Positions 1-6,709 of a DNA stretch of 40,126 nucleotides are shown here, piece by piece (positions within the stretch are counted from its first letter, which is position 1; every line of letters begins with the position of its first letter). Below the pieces are notes generated by a model, which worked only from the letters and a program-made list of their open reading frames with translations, made no database searches and was not told the origin of the DNA. This DNA comes from Pseudomonas sp. GM74. Lineage in GTDB: Bacteria; Pseudomonadota; Gammaproteobacteria; Pseudomonadales; Pseudomonadaceae. The DNA is taken from positions 1 to 40,126 of the forward strand of contig NZ_AKJG01000107.1 in assembly GCF_000282455.1 (NCBI RefSeq), written 5' to 3'. Position numbers and translations under genes: made by a program.

Positions 1-74
1 GGCTCGGCAGCTGCTACGGATGATTCACGCGCTCATTTCGTTGATAAGCCCCTCTATTTCAAACCCCGCAAAAG

Positions 75-91
75 TTGGAAAGCTTCTTGCA
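75..91 (+). promoter_or_regulatory. Sigma-54 (RpoN) type promoter upstream of flhA
   Basis: The sequence TTGGAAAGCTTCTTGCA has the -24 GG and -12 GC doublets separated by exactly 10 bases, as in the TGGCAC-N5-TTGCA consensus. It lies about 60 bp before the flhA GTG. In P. aeruginosa the flhA-flhF-fleN genes belong to the FleQ/RpoN-dependent class, so a site here is expected. I see no clear activator site in the 74 bases before it, but the window starts there. Confidence 0.7.
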
Positions 92-152
92 GTAGCCGCC
101 CTGCGCCTGCTTCAGGCGTCAAAAGTTTGCTTTAAAGGAACGGGGAAAACCG

Positions 153-2282
153 GTGGATCGCTCTCAGTTAATCAACAGTGCCCGCACAAACGTTGCCGAC
201 CTCAGTCGAGGCAATCTGGGCGTGCCGCTGTTGCTGCTGGTCATGCTGGCGATGATGATGTTGCCGGTGCCGCCGTTCCTGCTGGACGTGTTCTTCACCT
301 TCAACATTGCCCTGTCCATCGTCGTGCTGCTGGTGTGCGTCTACGCTTTGCGGCCGTTGGATTTCGCGGTGTTCCCGACCATTTTGCTGGTGGCGACGCT
401 GTTGCGCCTGGCGTTGAACGTGGCCTCCACGCGGGTGGTGATGCTTCACGGCCAGGATGGCCATGCCGCCGCCGGCAAGGTGATCCAGGCCTTCGGTGAG
501 GTGGTGATCGGCGGTAACTATGTGGTCGGTATCGTGGTCTTCGCGATCTTGATGATCATCAACTTCGTCGTGGTGACCAAGGGGGCTGGGCGGATTTCCG
601 AGGTGAGCGCGCGATTCACCCTCGATGCGATGCCCGGCAAGCAAATGGCGATCGACGCCGACCTTAACGCCGGCCTGATCGATCAGGCCCAGGCCAAGGC
701 CCGTCGCTCGGAAGTGGCCCAGGAAGCCGAATTCTATGGCTCCATGGACGGTGCGAGCAAATTCGTCCGGGGTGACGCCATCGCCGGCCTGCTGATCCTG
801 TTCATCAACCTGATCGGCGGCATGGCGGTCGGCATCTTCCAGCACGGCATGACCTTCGGCGACGCCGGCAAGGTGTATGCGCTGTTGACCATCGGTGACG
901 GTTTGGTGGCGCAATTGCCATCACTGTTGTTATCGACAGCGGCGGCGATCATGGTGACCCGTGCGTCCGGTTCGGAAGACATGGGCAAGCAAATCAATCG
1001 CCAGATGTTCGCCTCGCCCAAGGCGCTGGCGGTGGCAGCCGGTTTGATGGCGGTCATGGGCCTGGTGCCCGGCATGCCGCACTTCTCGTTCCTGAGCATG
1101 GCGGCCCTGGCGGCCGGTGGCGCTTACCTGTTCTGGAAAAAGCAGAACGTCGCCAAGGTGCAGGCTCTGCAAGAGGTCAAGCGCCAGCAGGAATTGCTAC
1201 CGTCGCCGGCCCGCGCCCAGGAAACCAAGGAACTTGGCTGGGATGACGTGACACCGATCGACATGATCGGCCTGGAAGTGGGTTATCGCCTGATTCCATT
1301 GGTGGACCGCAACCAGGGCGGCCAGTTGCTGGCGCGGATCAAGGGCGTACGCAAGAAGCTGTCCCAGGATCTGGGCTTCCTGATGCCCACGGTGCATATC
1401 CGCGATAACCTCGACCTGGCGCCAAGTGCCTATCGCCTGACCCTCATGGGGGTGATCCTGGCCGAAGCGGAGATCTACCCGGATCGCGAGCTGGCGATCA
1501 ACCCGGGGCAGGTCTACGGCACGCTCAACGGCATTACCGCCAAAGATCCGGCTTTCGGCCTGGAGGCAGTCTGGATCGAAATCAGCCAGCGCGCCCAGGC
1601 GCAATCCCTCGGTTATACGGTGGTGGATGCCAGTACAGTAGTGGCTACCCACCTGAACCAGATACTCTACAAGCATTCCAGTGAACTGATCGGTCACGAA
1701 GAAGTACAGCAACTCATGCAATTGCTGGCCAAAAGCTCGCCAAAACTGGCCGAGGAGCTGGTGCCGGGTGTGGTTTCGCTGTCGCAACTGCTCAAGGTGC
1801 TGCAAGCGCTGTTGGCCGAACAAGTGCCTGTGCGCGATATCCGCAGCATTGCCGAGGCGATCGCCAACAATGCCGCCAAGAGTCAAGATACCGCCGCGCT
1901 GGTGGCTGCCGTGCGGGTTGGCGTATCCCGCGCAATCGTCCAAAGCATTGTAGGCACTGAGTCGGAGCTGCCAGTCATCACGCTTGAGCCAAGGTTGGAA
2001 CAGATATTGCTCAATAGTCTGCAAAAGGCAGGACAAGGCTCGGAAGAGGGCGTTCTGCTGGAGCCAAGCATGGCCGAGAAACTGCAACGTTCGTTGATCG
2101 ACGCGGCGCAGCGTCAGGAGATGCAAGGTCAGCCGGTGATTCTGCTGGTGGCCGGTCCGGTTCGCGCGATGCTCTCGCGATTTGGCCGGCTCGCAGTCCC
2201 GGGTTTGCACGTGTTGGCTTACCAGGAAATTCCTGACAACAAGCAAGTGACCATCGTTGCGACAGTAGGGCCCAACGGCTGA
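153..2282 (+). CDS. flhA: Flagellar biosynthesis protein FlhA (export gate)
   Basis: FlhA is the large inner-membrane subunit of the flagellar type III export gate; its cytoplasmic ring docks chaperone-substrate complexes. The 709-residue product has the family's usual length. The first ~330 residues hold about eight hydrophobic segments (from LLLLVMLAMMMLPVPPFLLD onward) with the conserved FHIPEP-family LRLALNVASTRVV stretch. The soluble domain starts near residue 365 (DVTPIDMIGLEVGYRLIPLV) and runs to the C-terminus. The start is GTG (MDRSQLINS), preceded by AAAGGAACGGGG; no better ATG is near. It opens the flhA-flhF-fleN-fliA run, 11 bp before flhF, and is probably RpoN-dependent through the site at 75-91. 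Confidence 0.97.
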   Translation: MDRSQLINSARTNVADLSRGNLGVPLLLLVMLAMMMLPVPPFLLDVFFTFNIALSIVVLLVCVYALRPLDFAVFPTILLVATLLRLALNVASTRVVMLHGQDGHAAAGKVIQAFGEVVIGGNYVVGIVVFAILMIINFVVVTKGAGRISEVSARFTLDAMPGKQMAIDADLNAGLIDQAQAKARRSEVAQEAEFYGSMDGASKFVRGDAIAGLLILFINLIGGMAVGIFQHGMTFGDAGKVYALLTIGDGLVAQLPSLLLSTAAAIMVTRASGSEDMGKQINRQMFASPKALAVAAGLMAVMGLVPGMPHFSFLSMAALAAGGAYLFWKKQNVAKVQALQEVKRQQELLPSPARAQETKELGWDDVTPIDMIGLEVGYRLIPLVDRNQGGQLLARIKGVRKKLSQDLGFLMPTVHIRDNLDLAPSAYRLTLMGVILAEAEIYPDRELAINPGQVYGTLNGITAKDPAFGLEAVWIEISQRAQAQSLGYTVVDASTVVATHLNQILYKHSSELIGHEEVQQLMQLLAKSSPKLAEELVPGVVSLSQLLKVLQALLAEQVPVRDIRSIAEAIANNAAKSQDTAALVAAVRVGVSRAIVQSIVGTESELPVITLEPRLEQILLNSLQKAGQGSEEGVLLEPSMAEKLQRSLIDAAQRQEMQGQPVILLVAGPVRAMLSRFGRLAVPGLHVLAYQEIPDNKQVTIVATVGPNG

Positions 2283-2293
2283 GGTAGTGGTTT

Positions 2294-3622
2294 ATGCAAG
2301 TTAAGCGTTTTTTCGCCGCCGATATGCGTCAGGCCATGAAGCTGGTTCGCGATGAGCTGGGCGCTGATGCCGCCATCATTGGCAACCGCCGGATCGCCGG
2401 GGGTGTCGAACTGACGGCTGCGCTGGATTACAAGCTGTCGGCGCTGGCGCCGCGGGTTCCGAACATGGAGCTCGAAGACGAGCTGCGCAAGACTCAGTCG
2501 CGGATCGTCACCGCCCAGGCCGAGTTGAGCCTGCGTGGCGATGGCGAGAGCGACAATGCAACCAATCGCCAGTTGTTCGCCGGCTTGCCGTTGACCGCCG
2601 CCGAGCCGCTGATCGAACCGACCTGCGCCGAACCCCGTCGCCCCACGCCAGCCGCTGCGCCAGCGTCCGCTGGCGTGGATCCACGTGCGTTCGACTCAAT
2701 GCGTTTCGAACTCAACAGCCTGCGCGAACTCATGGAAGTCCAACTCGGCTCCCTGGCCTGGAATCAGCTGCAAGGCAGCCGTCCGGACCAGGCCAACCTC
2801 TGGCGTCGCCTGCAACGCATCGGCCTGAGCGGCCCGCTGTCGCGCGACCTGCTGGCGATGATCAGCGAAATCGAAGAGCCTCGTCAGGCCTGGCGCATGT
2901 TGCTGGCGCACCTGGCGCGCATGATCGTTACGCCGCAAGTCGAGCCGCTGGAAGAGGGCGGTGTGATTGCCATGGTCGGCCCTGCCGGCATGGGCAAGAC
3001 CACCACCCTGGCCAAGCTGGCCGCCCGCTACGTGCTCAAGTACGGCGCGCAGAACATTGCGCTGGTGAGCATGGACAGCTTCCGCATCGGTGCCCAGGAG
3101 CAGCTCAAGACCCTGGGGCGCATACTCAATGTGCCGGTGACCCACGTCGATCCGGGCCAGTCCCTGGTGCAGGCGCTGGAGCCATTGCTGCGCAAGCGCG
3201 TGGTGCTGATCGATACCGCCGGCCTGCAGGCCAGCGATCCGGCCCTGCGCATGCAGCTCGAAAGCCTGGCCGGTCGTGGCATCCGCTCGAAAAATTATCT
3301 GGTCCTGGCAACCACCAGCCAGAAACAGGTTCTAACGGCCGCTTATCACAGTTACAAGCGTTGTGGGCTCGCAGGCTGCATCCTGACTAAACTGGATGAA
3401 ACGGCAAGTCTGGGTGAGGTGTTGAGCCTTGCCATCAGTCATGAACTGCCGGTGGCTTACCTGACCGATGGCCCGCGGATCCCGGATGATTTGCATCTGC
3501 CGCGTCGTCATCAGTTGGTCAGCCGCGCCGTGAGCGTGCAAATGCAGGAAGAACCCAGCGAAGAAGCCATGGCTGACATGTTCGCTGACATCTACCACAG
3601 CCCGACCAAGCAGGTTGGCTGA
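2294..3622 (+). CDS. flhF: Flagellar biosynthesis GTPase FlhF
   Basis: FlhF is an SRP-type (Ffh/FtsY/FlhF) GTPase that marks the cell pole where the flagellum is built. The 442-residue product has an N-terminal basic region (MQVKRFFAADMRQAMK), a Pro/Ala-rich variable linker around residues 115-130, then the NG domain: P-loop GPAGMGKT at 229-236, DTAG at 307-310 and TKLDE at 365-369. GAGG at 2281-2284 is the ribosome site, overlapping the flhA stop. FlhF works with FleN, encoded next, to give one polar flagellum. Nothing is missing. Confidence 0.97.
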   Translation: MQVKRFFAADMRQAMKLVRDELGADAAIIGNRRIAGGVELTAALDYKLSALAPRVPNMELEDELRKTQSRIVTAQAELSLRGDGESDNATNRQLFAGLPLTAAEPLIEPTCAEPRRPTPAAAPASAGVDPRAFDSMRFELNSLRELMEVQLGSLAWNQLQGSRPDQANLWRRLQRIGLSGPLSRDLLAMISEIEEPRQAWRMLLAHLARMIVTPQVEPLEEGGVIAMVGPAGMGKTTTLAKLAARYVLKYGAQNIALVSMDSFRIGAQEQLKTLGRILNVPVTHVDPGQSLVQALEPLLRKRVVLIDTAGLQASDPALRMQLESLAGRGIRSKNYLVLATTSQKQVLTAAYHSYKRCGLAGCILTKLDETASLGEVLSLAISHELPVAYLTDGPRIPDDLHLPRRHQLVSRAVSVQMQEEPSEEAMADMFADIYHSPTKQVG

Positions 3623-3629
3623 GGTGATA

Positions 3630-3737
3630 ATGAACAGTTTTTGTACCTACATCGATGGTCTGCCATGCATTGTTCCGTTTGTGAACGCGCAGCCAGTAAT
3701 GTGGCCTCCGTCTATGCAAGACAAGGTAAAGAAATAA
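3630..3737 (+). CDS. Possible 35-residue peptide between flhF and fleN
   Basis: This small open frame starts with ATG six bases after a GAGGTGATA Shine-Dalgarno-like run and ends with TAA one base before the fleN ATG. The product (MNSFCTYIDGLPCIVPFVNA...) has two cysteines and no recognised motif. Its position suggests it could couple fleN translation to flhF rather than act as a protein. It could equally be non-coding leader; a good ribosome site and the tight junction are the only support. Confidence 0.3.
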   Translation: MNSFCTYIDGLPCIVPFVNAQPVMWPPSMQDKVKK

Positions 3738-3738
3738 C

Positions 3739-4569
3739 ATGGGCAGCATGCATCCCGTACAGGTGATCGCGGTGACCGGCGGCAAAGGTGGCGTCGGGAA
3801 AACTAATGTGTCAGTGAACTTGTCCCTGGCTTTGGCCGAGCTTGGCCGGCGCGTCATGCTGTTGGACGCGGACCTTGGACTGGCGAACGTCGACGTTCTG
3901 CTGGGCCTGACACCCAAACGTACCCTGGCCGACGTGATCGAAGGCCGCTGCGAACTGCGCGATGTATTGCTGCAGGGACCCGGCGGCATCCGTATCGTTC
4001 CGGCCGCATCCGGCACTCAGAGCATGGTGCATCTGAGCCCCGCGCAACACGCCGGCCTGATCCAGGCCTTCAGTGATATCGGCGACAACCTCGACGTATT
4101 GGTGATCGACACCGCCGCGGGCATTGGTGACTCGGTAGTCAGTTTCGTCCGCGCAGCCCAGGAAGTGCTGCTGGTGGTGTGCGACGAGCCGACCTCGATT
4201 ACCGACGCCTACGCCTTGATCAAGTTGCTGAACCGCGACTACGGCATGAACCGCTTCCGCGTCCTGGCCAACATGGCCCAGAGCCCGCAGGAAGGACGCA
4301 ACCTGTTCGCCAAGTTGACCAAGGTCACGGATCGCTTCCTCGATGTCGCCCTACAATACGTCGGCGCGGTGCCCTACGACGAGAGCGTGCGCAAGGCCGT
4401 GCAGAAGCAGCGCGCGGTCTACGAGGCCTTCCCGCGTTCCAAGTGCTCGCTGGCGTTCAAGGCCATCGCGCAGAAGGTCGATACCTGGCCGCTGCCTGCC
4501 AACCCGCGCGGGCACCTGGAGTTTTTCGTCGAGCGGCTCGTGCAGCAGACAGCAGGACCTGTTCTATGA
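3739..4569 (+). CDS. fleN: Flagellar number regulator FleN (MinD-like ATPase)
   Basis: FleN (FlhG) is a ParA/MinD-family ATPase that restrains the master activator FleQ and keeps the flagellum number at one. The 276-residue product has the deviant Walker A GGKGGVGKT at about residues 14-22, the Walker A' region LLDADLGLANVD, and the Walker B-like VLVIDTAAGIGDSVV. The C-terminal third is the family's VQYVG/PYDESVRKAVQKQRAVYEAFP-type region. The ATG giving MGSMHPVQVIAV matches the known family start closely. The stop overlaps the fliA ATG (ATGA), pointing to coupled translation. Confidence 0.96.
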   Translation: MGSMHPVQVIAVTGGKGGVGKTNVSVNLSLALAELGRRVMLLDADLGLANVDVLLGLTPKRTLADVIEGRCELRDVLLQGPGGIRIVPAASGTQSMVHLSPAQHAGLIQAFSDIGDNLDVLVIDTAAGIGDSVVSFVRAAQEVLLVVCDEPTSITDAYALIKLLNRDYGMNRFRVLANMAQSPQEGRNLFAKLTKVTDRFLDVALQYVGAVPYDESVRKAVQKQRAVYEAFPRSKCSLAFKAIAQKVDTWPLPANPRGHLEFFVERLVQQTAGPVL

Positions 4570-5306
4570 CAGCCAGCGGCTACAACCTCTACAAGAAGTC
4601 GGCACGCGATGCGCAGTACGAGCTGATCGAGCGTTACGCGCCGCTGGTTAAACGCATTGCCTACCACTTGCTGGCGCGTTTGCCGGCCAGTGTCCAGGTC
4701 GAAGACCTGATCCAGGCCGGGATGATCGGCCTGCTTGAAGTGTCGACCAAATATGACGCCAGCAAAGGCGCCAGTTTCGAAACGTACGCGGGCATACGAA
4801 TCCGCGGCGCCATGCTCGATGAGGTGCGCAAGGGGGACTGGGCACCACGTTCGGTTCATCGCAACACGCGCATGGTCAGCGATGCCATTCGCTCGATTGA
4901 AGCTAAAACCGGCCGAGACGCTAAAGATCACGAAGTTGCGGCCGAACTCCAATTGAGTCTCGATGATTACTACGGGATTTTGAACGACACCCTGGGCAGC
5001 CGGCTGTTCAGTTTCGACGACCTGTTGCAGGACGGCGAACACGATGGGCTGCACGAGGATGGCGCGAGTGCTCATATCGAGCCGTCACGCGACCTGGAAG
5101 ATGAACGCTTCCAGGCTGCGCTGGCGGATGCGATTGCCAATTTGCCGGAGCGTGAGCGACTGGTGTTGGCGCTGTACTACGACGAAGAGTTGAACCTCAA
5201 GGAAATCGGTGAGGTCCTGGGGGTCAGCGAATCGCGGGTCAGCCAGTTACACAGCCAGTGCGCGGCCCGTTTGCGGGGGCGTTTGGGGGAGTGGCGAGCG
5301 CGCTGA
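4566..5306 (+). CDS. fliA: Flagellar sigma factor FliA (sigma-28)
   Basis: FliA directs RNA polymerase to late flagellar genes (flagellin, some chemotaxis genes) once the anti-sigma FlgM is exported. The 246-residue product shows region 2 (YAPLVKRIAYHLLARLPASV, VEDLIQAGMIGLLE), region 3 (a conserved RSVHRN segment) and region 4 with the helix-turn-helix LKEIGEVLGVSESRVSQLHS. The reading frame stays open far upstream inside fleN, but MTASGYNLYKK is the family start and its ATG overlaps the fleN stop by 4 bp. Confidence 0.97.
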   Translation: MTASGYNLYKKSARDAQYELIERYAPLVKRIAYHLLARLPASVQVEDLIQAGMIGLLEVSTKYDASKGASFETYAGIRIRGAMLDEVRKGDWAPRSVHRNTRMVSDAIRSIEAKTGRDAKDHEVAAELQLSLDDYYGILNDTLGSRLFSFDDLLQDGEHDGLHEDGASAHIEPSRDLEDERFQAALADAIANLPERERLVLALYYDEELNLKEIGEVLGVSESRVSQLHSQCAARLRGRLGEWRAR

Positions 5307-5308
5307 AG

Positions 5309-5326
5309 GCAGTGTGGGGACACTGC
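5309..5326 (+). other. Hairpin just after fliA
   Basis: GCAGTGT-GGGG-ACACTGC is a perfect 7-bp stem with a 4-base loop, three bases after the fliA stop. There is no T-run after it, so it is more likely an mRNA end-protecting or processing structure than an intrinsic terminator. Confidence 0.45.
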
Positions 5327-5417
5327 GAACGAGGCTGGTGTGGTGTTGAACTGCACCGGTCTCGATCTGTTGTGCTCCAGACAGTCATTGAGTGCTTTGC
5401 CGGATTGATTGAAATGG

Positions 5418-5442
5418 CGCGTCCAGGTGCTGGACGCGTTTA
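5418..5442 (+). terminator. Hairpin between fliA and cheY, possible partial terminator
   Basis: CGCGTCCAG-GTG-CTGGACGCG is a perfect 9-bp GC-rich stem with a 3-base loop, followed by TTTAAG. The T-run is short, so termination would be partial. It stands 10 bases before the cheY ribosome site and could separate expression of the flhA-fliA and che parts of the cluster. Confidence 0.45.
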
Positions 5443-5473
5443 AGACTGCTTGGAGGTCGAATTGGACAAGAAC

Positions 5474-5845
5474 ATGAAAATCCTCATCGTTGATGACTTC
5501 TCAACGATGCGGCGGATCATCAAGAACCTGCTGCGTGACCTTGGGTTCACCAACACCGTCGAGGCCGACGATGGCACTACCGCCATTCCGGTGCTCAACA
5601 GCGGAAGCATCGACTTTCTGGTAACGGACTGGAACATGCCTGGCATGACCGGTATCGATCTGCTGCGCCACGTGCGTGCCGATGAAAAGCTCAAGCACCT
5701 GCCGGTGCTGATGGTAACCGCTGAAGCCAAGCGCGAGCAGATCATCGAAGCGGCCCAGGCCGGCGTTAACGGCTATGTGGTCAAACCCTTCACGGCCCAG
5801 GCGTTGAAAGAAAAAATCGAGAAGATTTTCGAACGCATCGGTTGA
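5474..5845 (+). CDS. cheY: Chemotaxis response regulator CheY
   Basis: CheY is the single-domain receiver that, once phosphorylated by CheA, binds the flagellar motor switch. The 123-residue product shows the acidic pair D7/D8, the phospho-acceptor D52 (FLVTDWNMPGMTG), and the conserved lysine in GYVVKPF. The ATG gives the family start MKILIVDDFSTMRRII. However, GGAGG at 5452-5456 is 17 bases away from this ATG and only 5 bases from an in-frame TTG at 5462, which would add four residues (MDKN). The true start may therefore be the TTG. cheZ follows directly. Confidence 0.95.
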   Translation: MKILIVDDFSTMRRIIKNLLRDLGFTNTVEADDGTTAIPVLNSGSIDFLVTDWNMPGMTGIDLLRHVRADEKLKHLPVLMVTAEAKREQIIEAAQAGVNGYVVKPFTAQALKEKIEKIFERIG

Positions 5846-5866
5846 TGAATGCGCCACGGGGGAGCT

Positions 5867-6655
5867 ATGGGCAATAACGAAACTTCATTGGGCGACTTTG
5901 AATCGACCCTGAAAAAACACGCCGTCGAATTGGTCGAGAGCCTTGAAAAAGGCAAGTTCGGCGACGCGGTGCAATTGATCCATGAGCTCAACCAGACCCG
6001 TGACCGTGGCCTGTATCAGGAAGTGGGCAAGCTCACTCGCGAGCTGCATAGCGCGATCGTCAATTTCCAGATTGACCCGCACATGCCGCAAGCCGAAGAA
6101 GTGTCGCAGATCACCGACGCCACCGAGCGCCTGGGGTATGTGGTCAAGCTGACCGAGGCTGCGGCCAATCGCACCATGGATCTGGTGGAAAGTGCCACGC
6201 CGCTGGTCAATGGCCTGGCCGATGAAGCCAAGGTGTTGAGCGCGGACTGGGGGCGTTTCATGCGTCGCGAAGTCGGCGCCGAAGAGTTTCGAGAACTGGC
6301 CCGGCGGGTCGACGGGTTCCTGACGCGCAGCGGCACGGACAATCGCGCGGTGTCGGGCAACCTCAACGACATCCTGCTCGCCCAGGATTACCAGGACCTC
6401 ACAGGCCAGGTGATCAAGCGTGTGACCCAGTTGGTCACCGAAGTTGAAAGCAACCTGCTCAAGCTCGTGCTGATGGCCAGCCAGGTGGACCGCTTTGCGG
6501 GCATCGAACATGACCGTGAAGCGATGCTTGCTGAAAAAGATCCACAAAAACATCTCTCTCAGGGTGAAGGTCCGCAGATTCATGCCGATAAAAGAGAAGA
6601 CGTTGTGTCCGGTCAGGACGATGTGGACGATTTGTTATCCAGCCTGGGATTTTAG
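5867..6655 (+). CDS. cheZ: CheY-P phosphatase CheZ
   Basis: CheZ speeds dephosphorylation of CheY-P. The 262-residue, largely helical product carries the signature AQDYQDLTGQVIKRV at about residues 172-186, which supplies the catalytic glutamine. The acidic tail ends DVDDLLSSLGF, the family's CheY-docking peptide. GGGGGAGC at 5858 puts the start at this ATG (MGNNETSLGDF), rather than at the ATG 18 bases upstream that lacks a ribosome site. It is followed by an unusual T-rich tract (6650-6690) before cheA. Confidence 0.95.
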   Translation: MGNNETSLGDFESTLKKHAVELVESLEKGKFGDAVQLIHELNQTRDRGLYQEVGKLTRELHSAIVNFQIDPHMPQAEEVSQITDATERLGYVVKLTEAAANRTMDLVESATPLVNGLADEAKVLSADWGRFMRREVGAEEFRELARRVDGFLTRSGTDNRAVSGNLNDILLAQDYQDLTGQVIKRVTQLVTEVESNLLKLVLMASQVDRFAGIEHDREAMLAEKDPQKHLSQGEGPQIHADKREDVVSGQDDVDDLLSSLGF

Positions 6656-6709
6656 AGTTTTAGAATTTTAGGTTTTTTGGGTTTTTAGACCTGTAGGAGC
6701 ACCCCCTTA

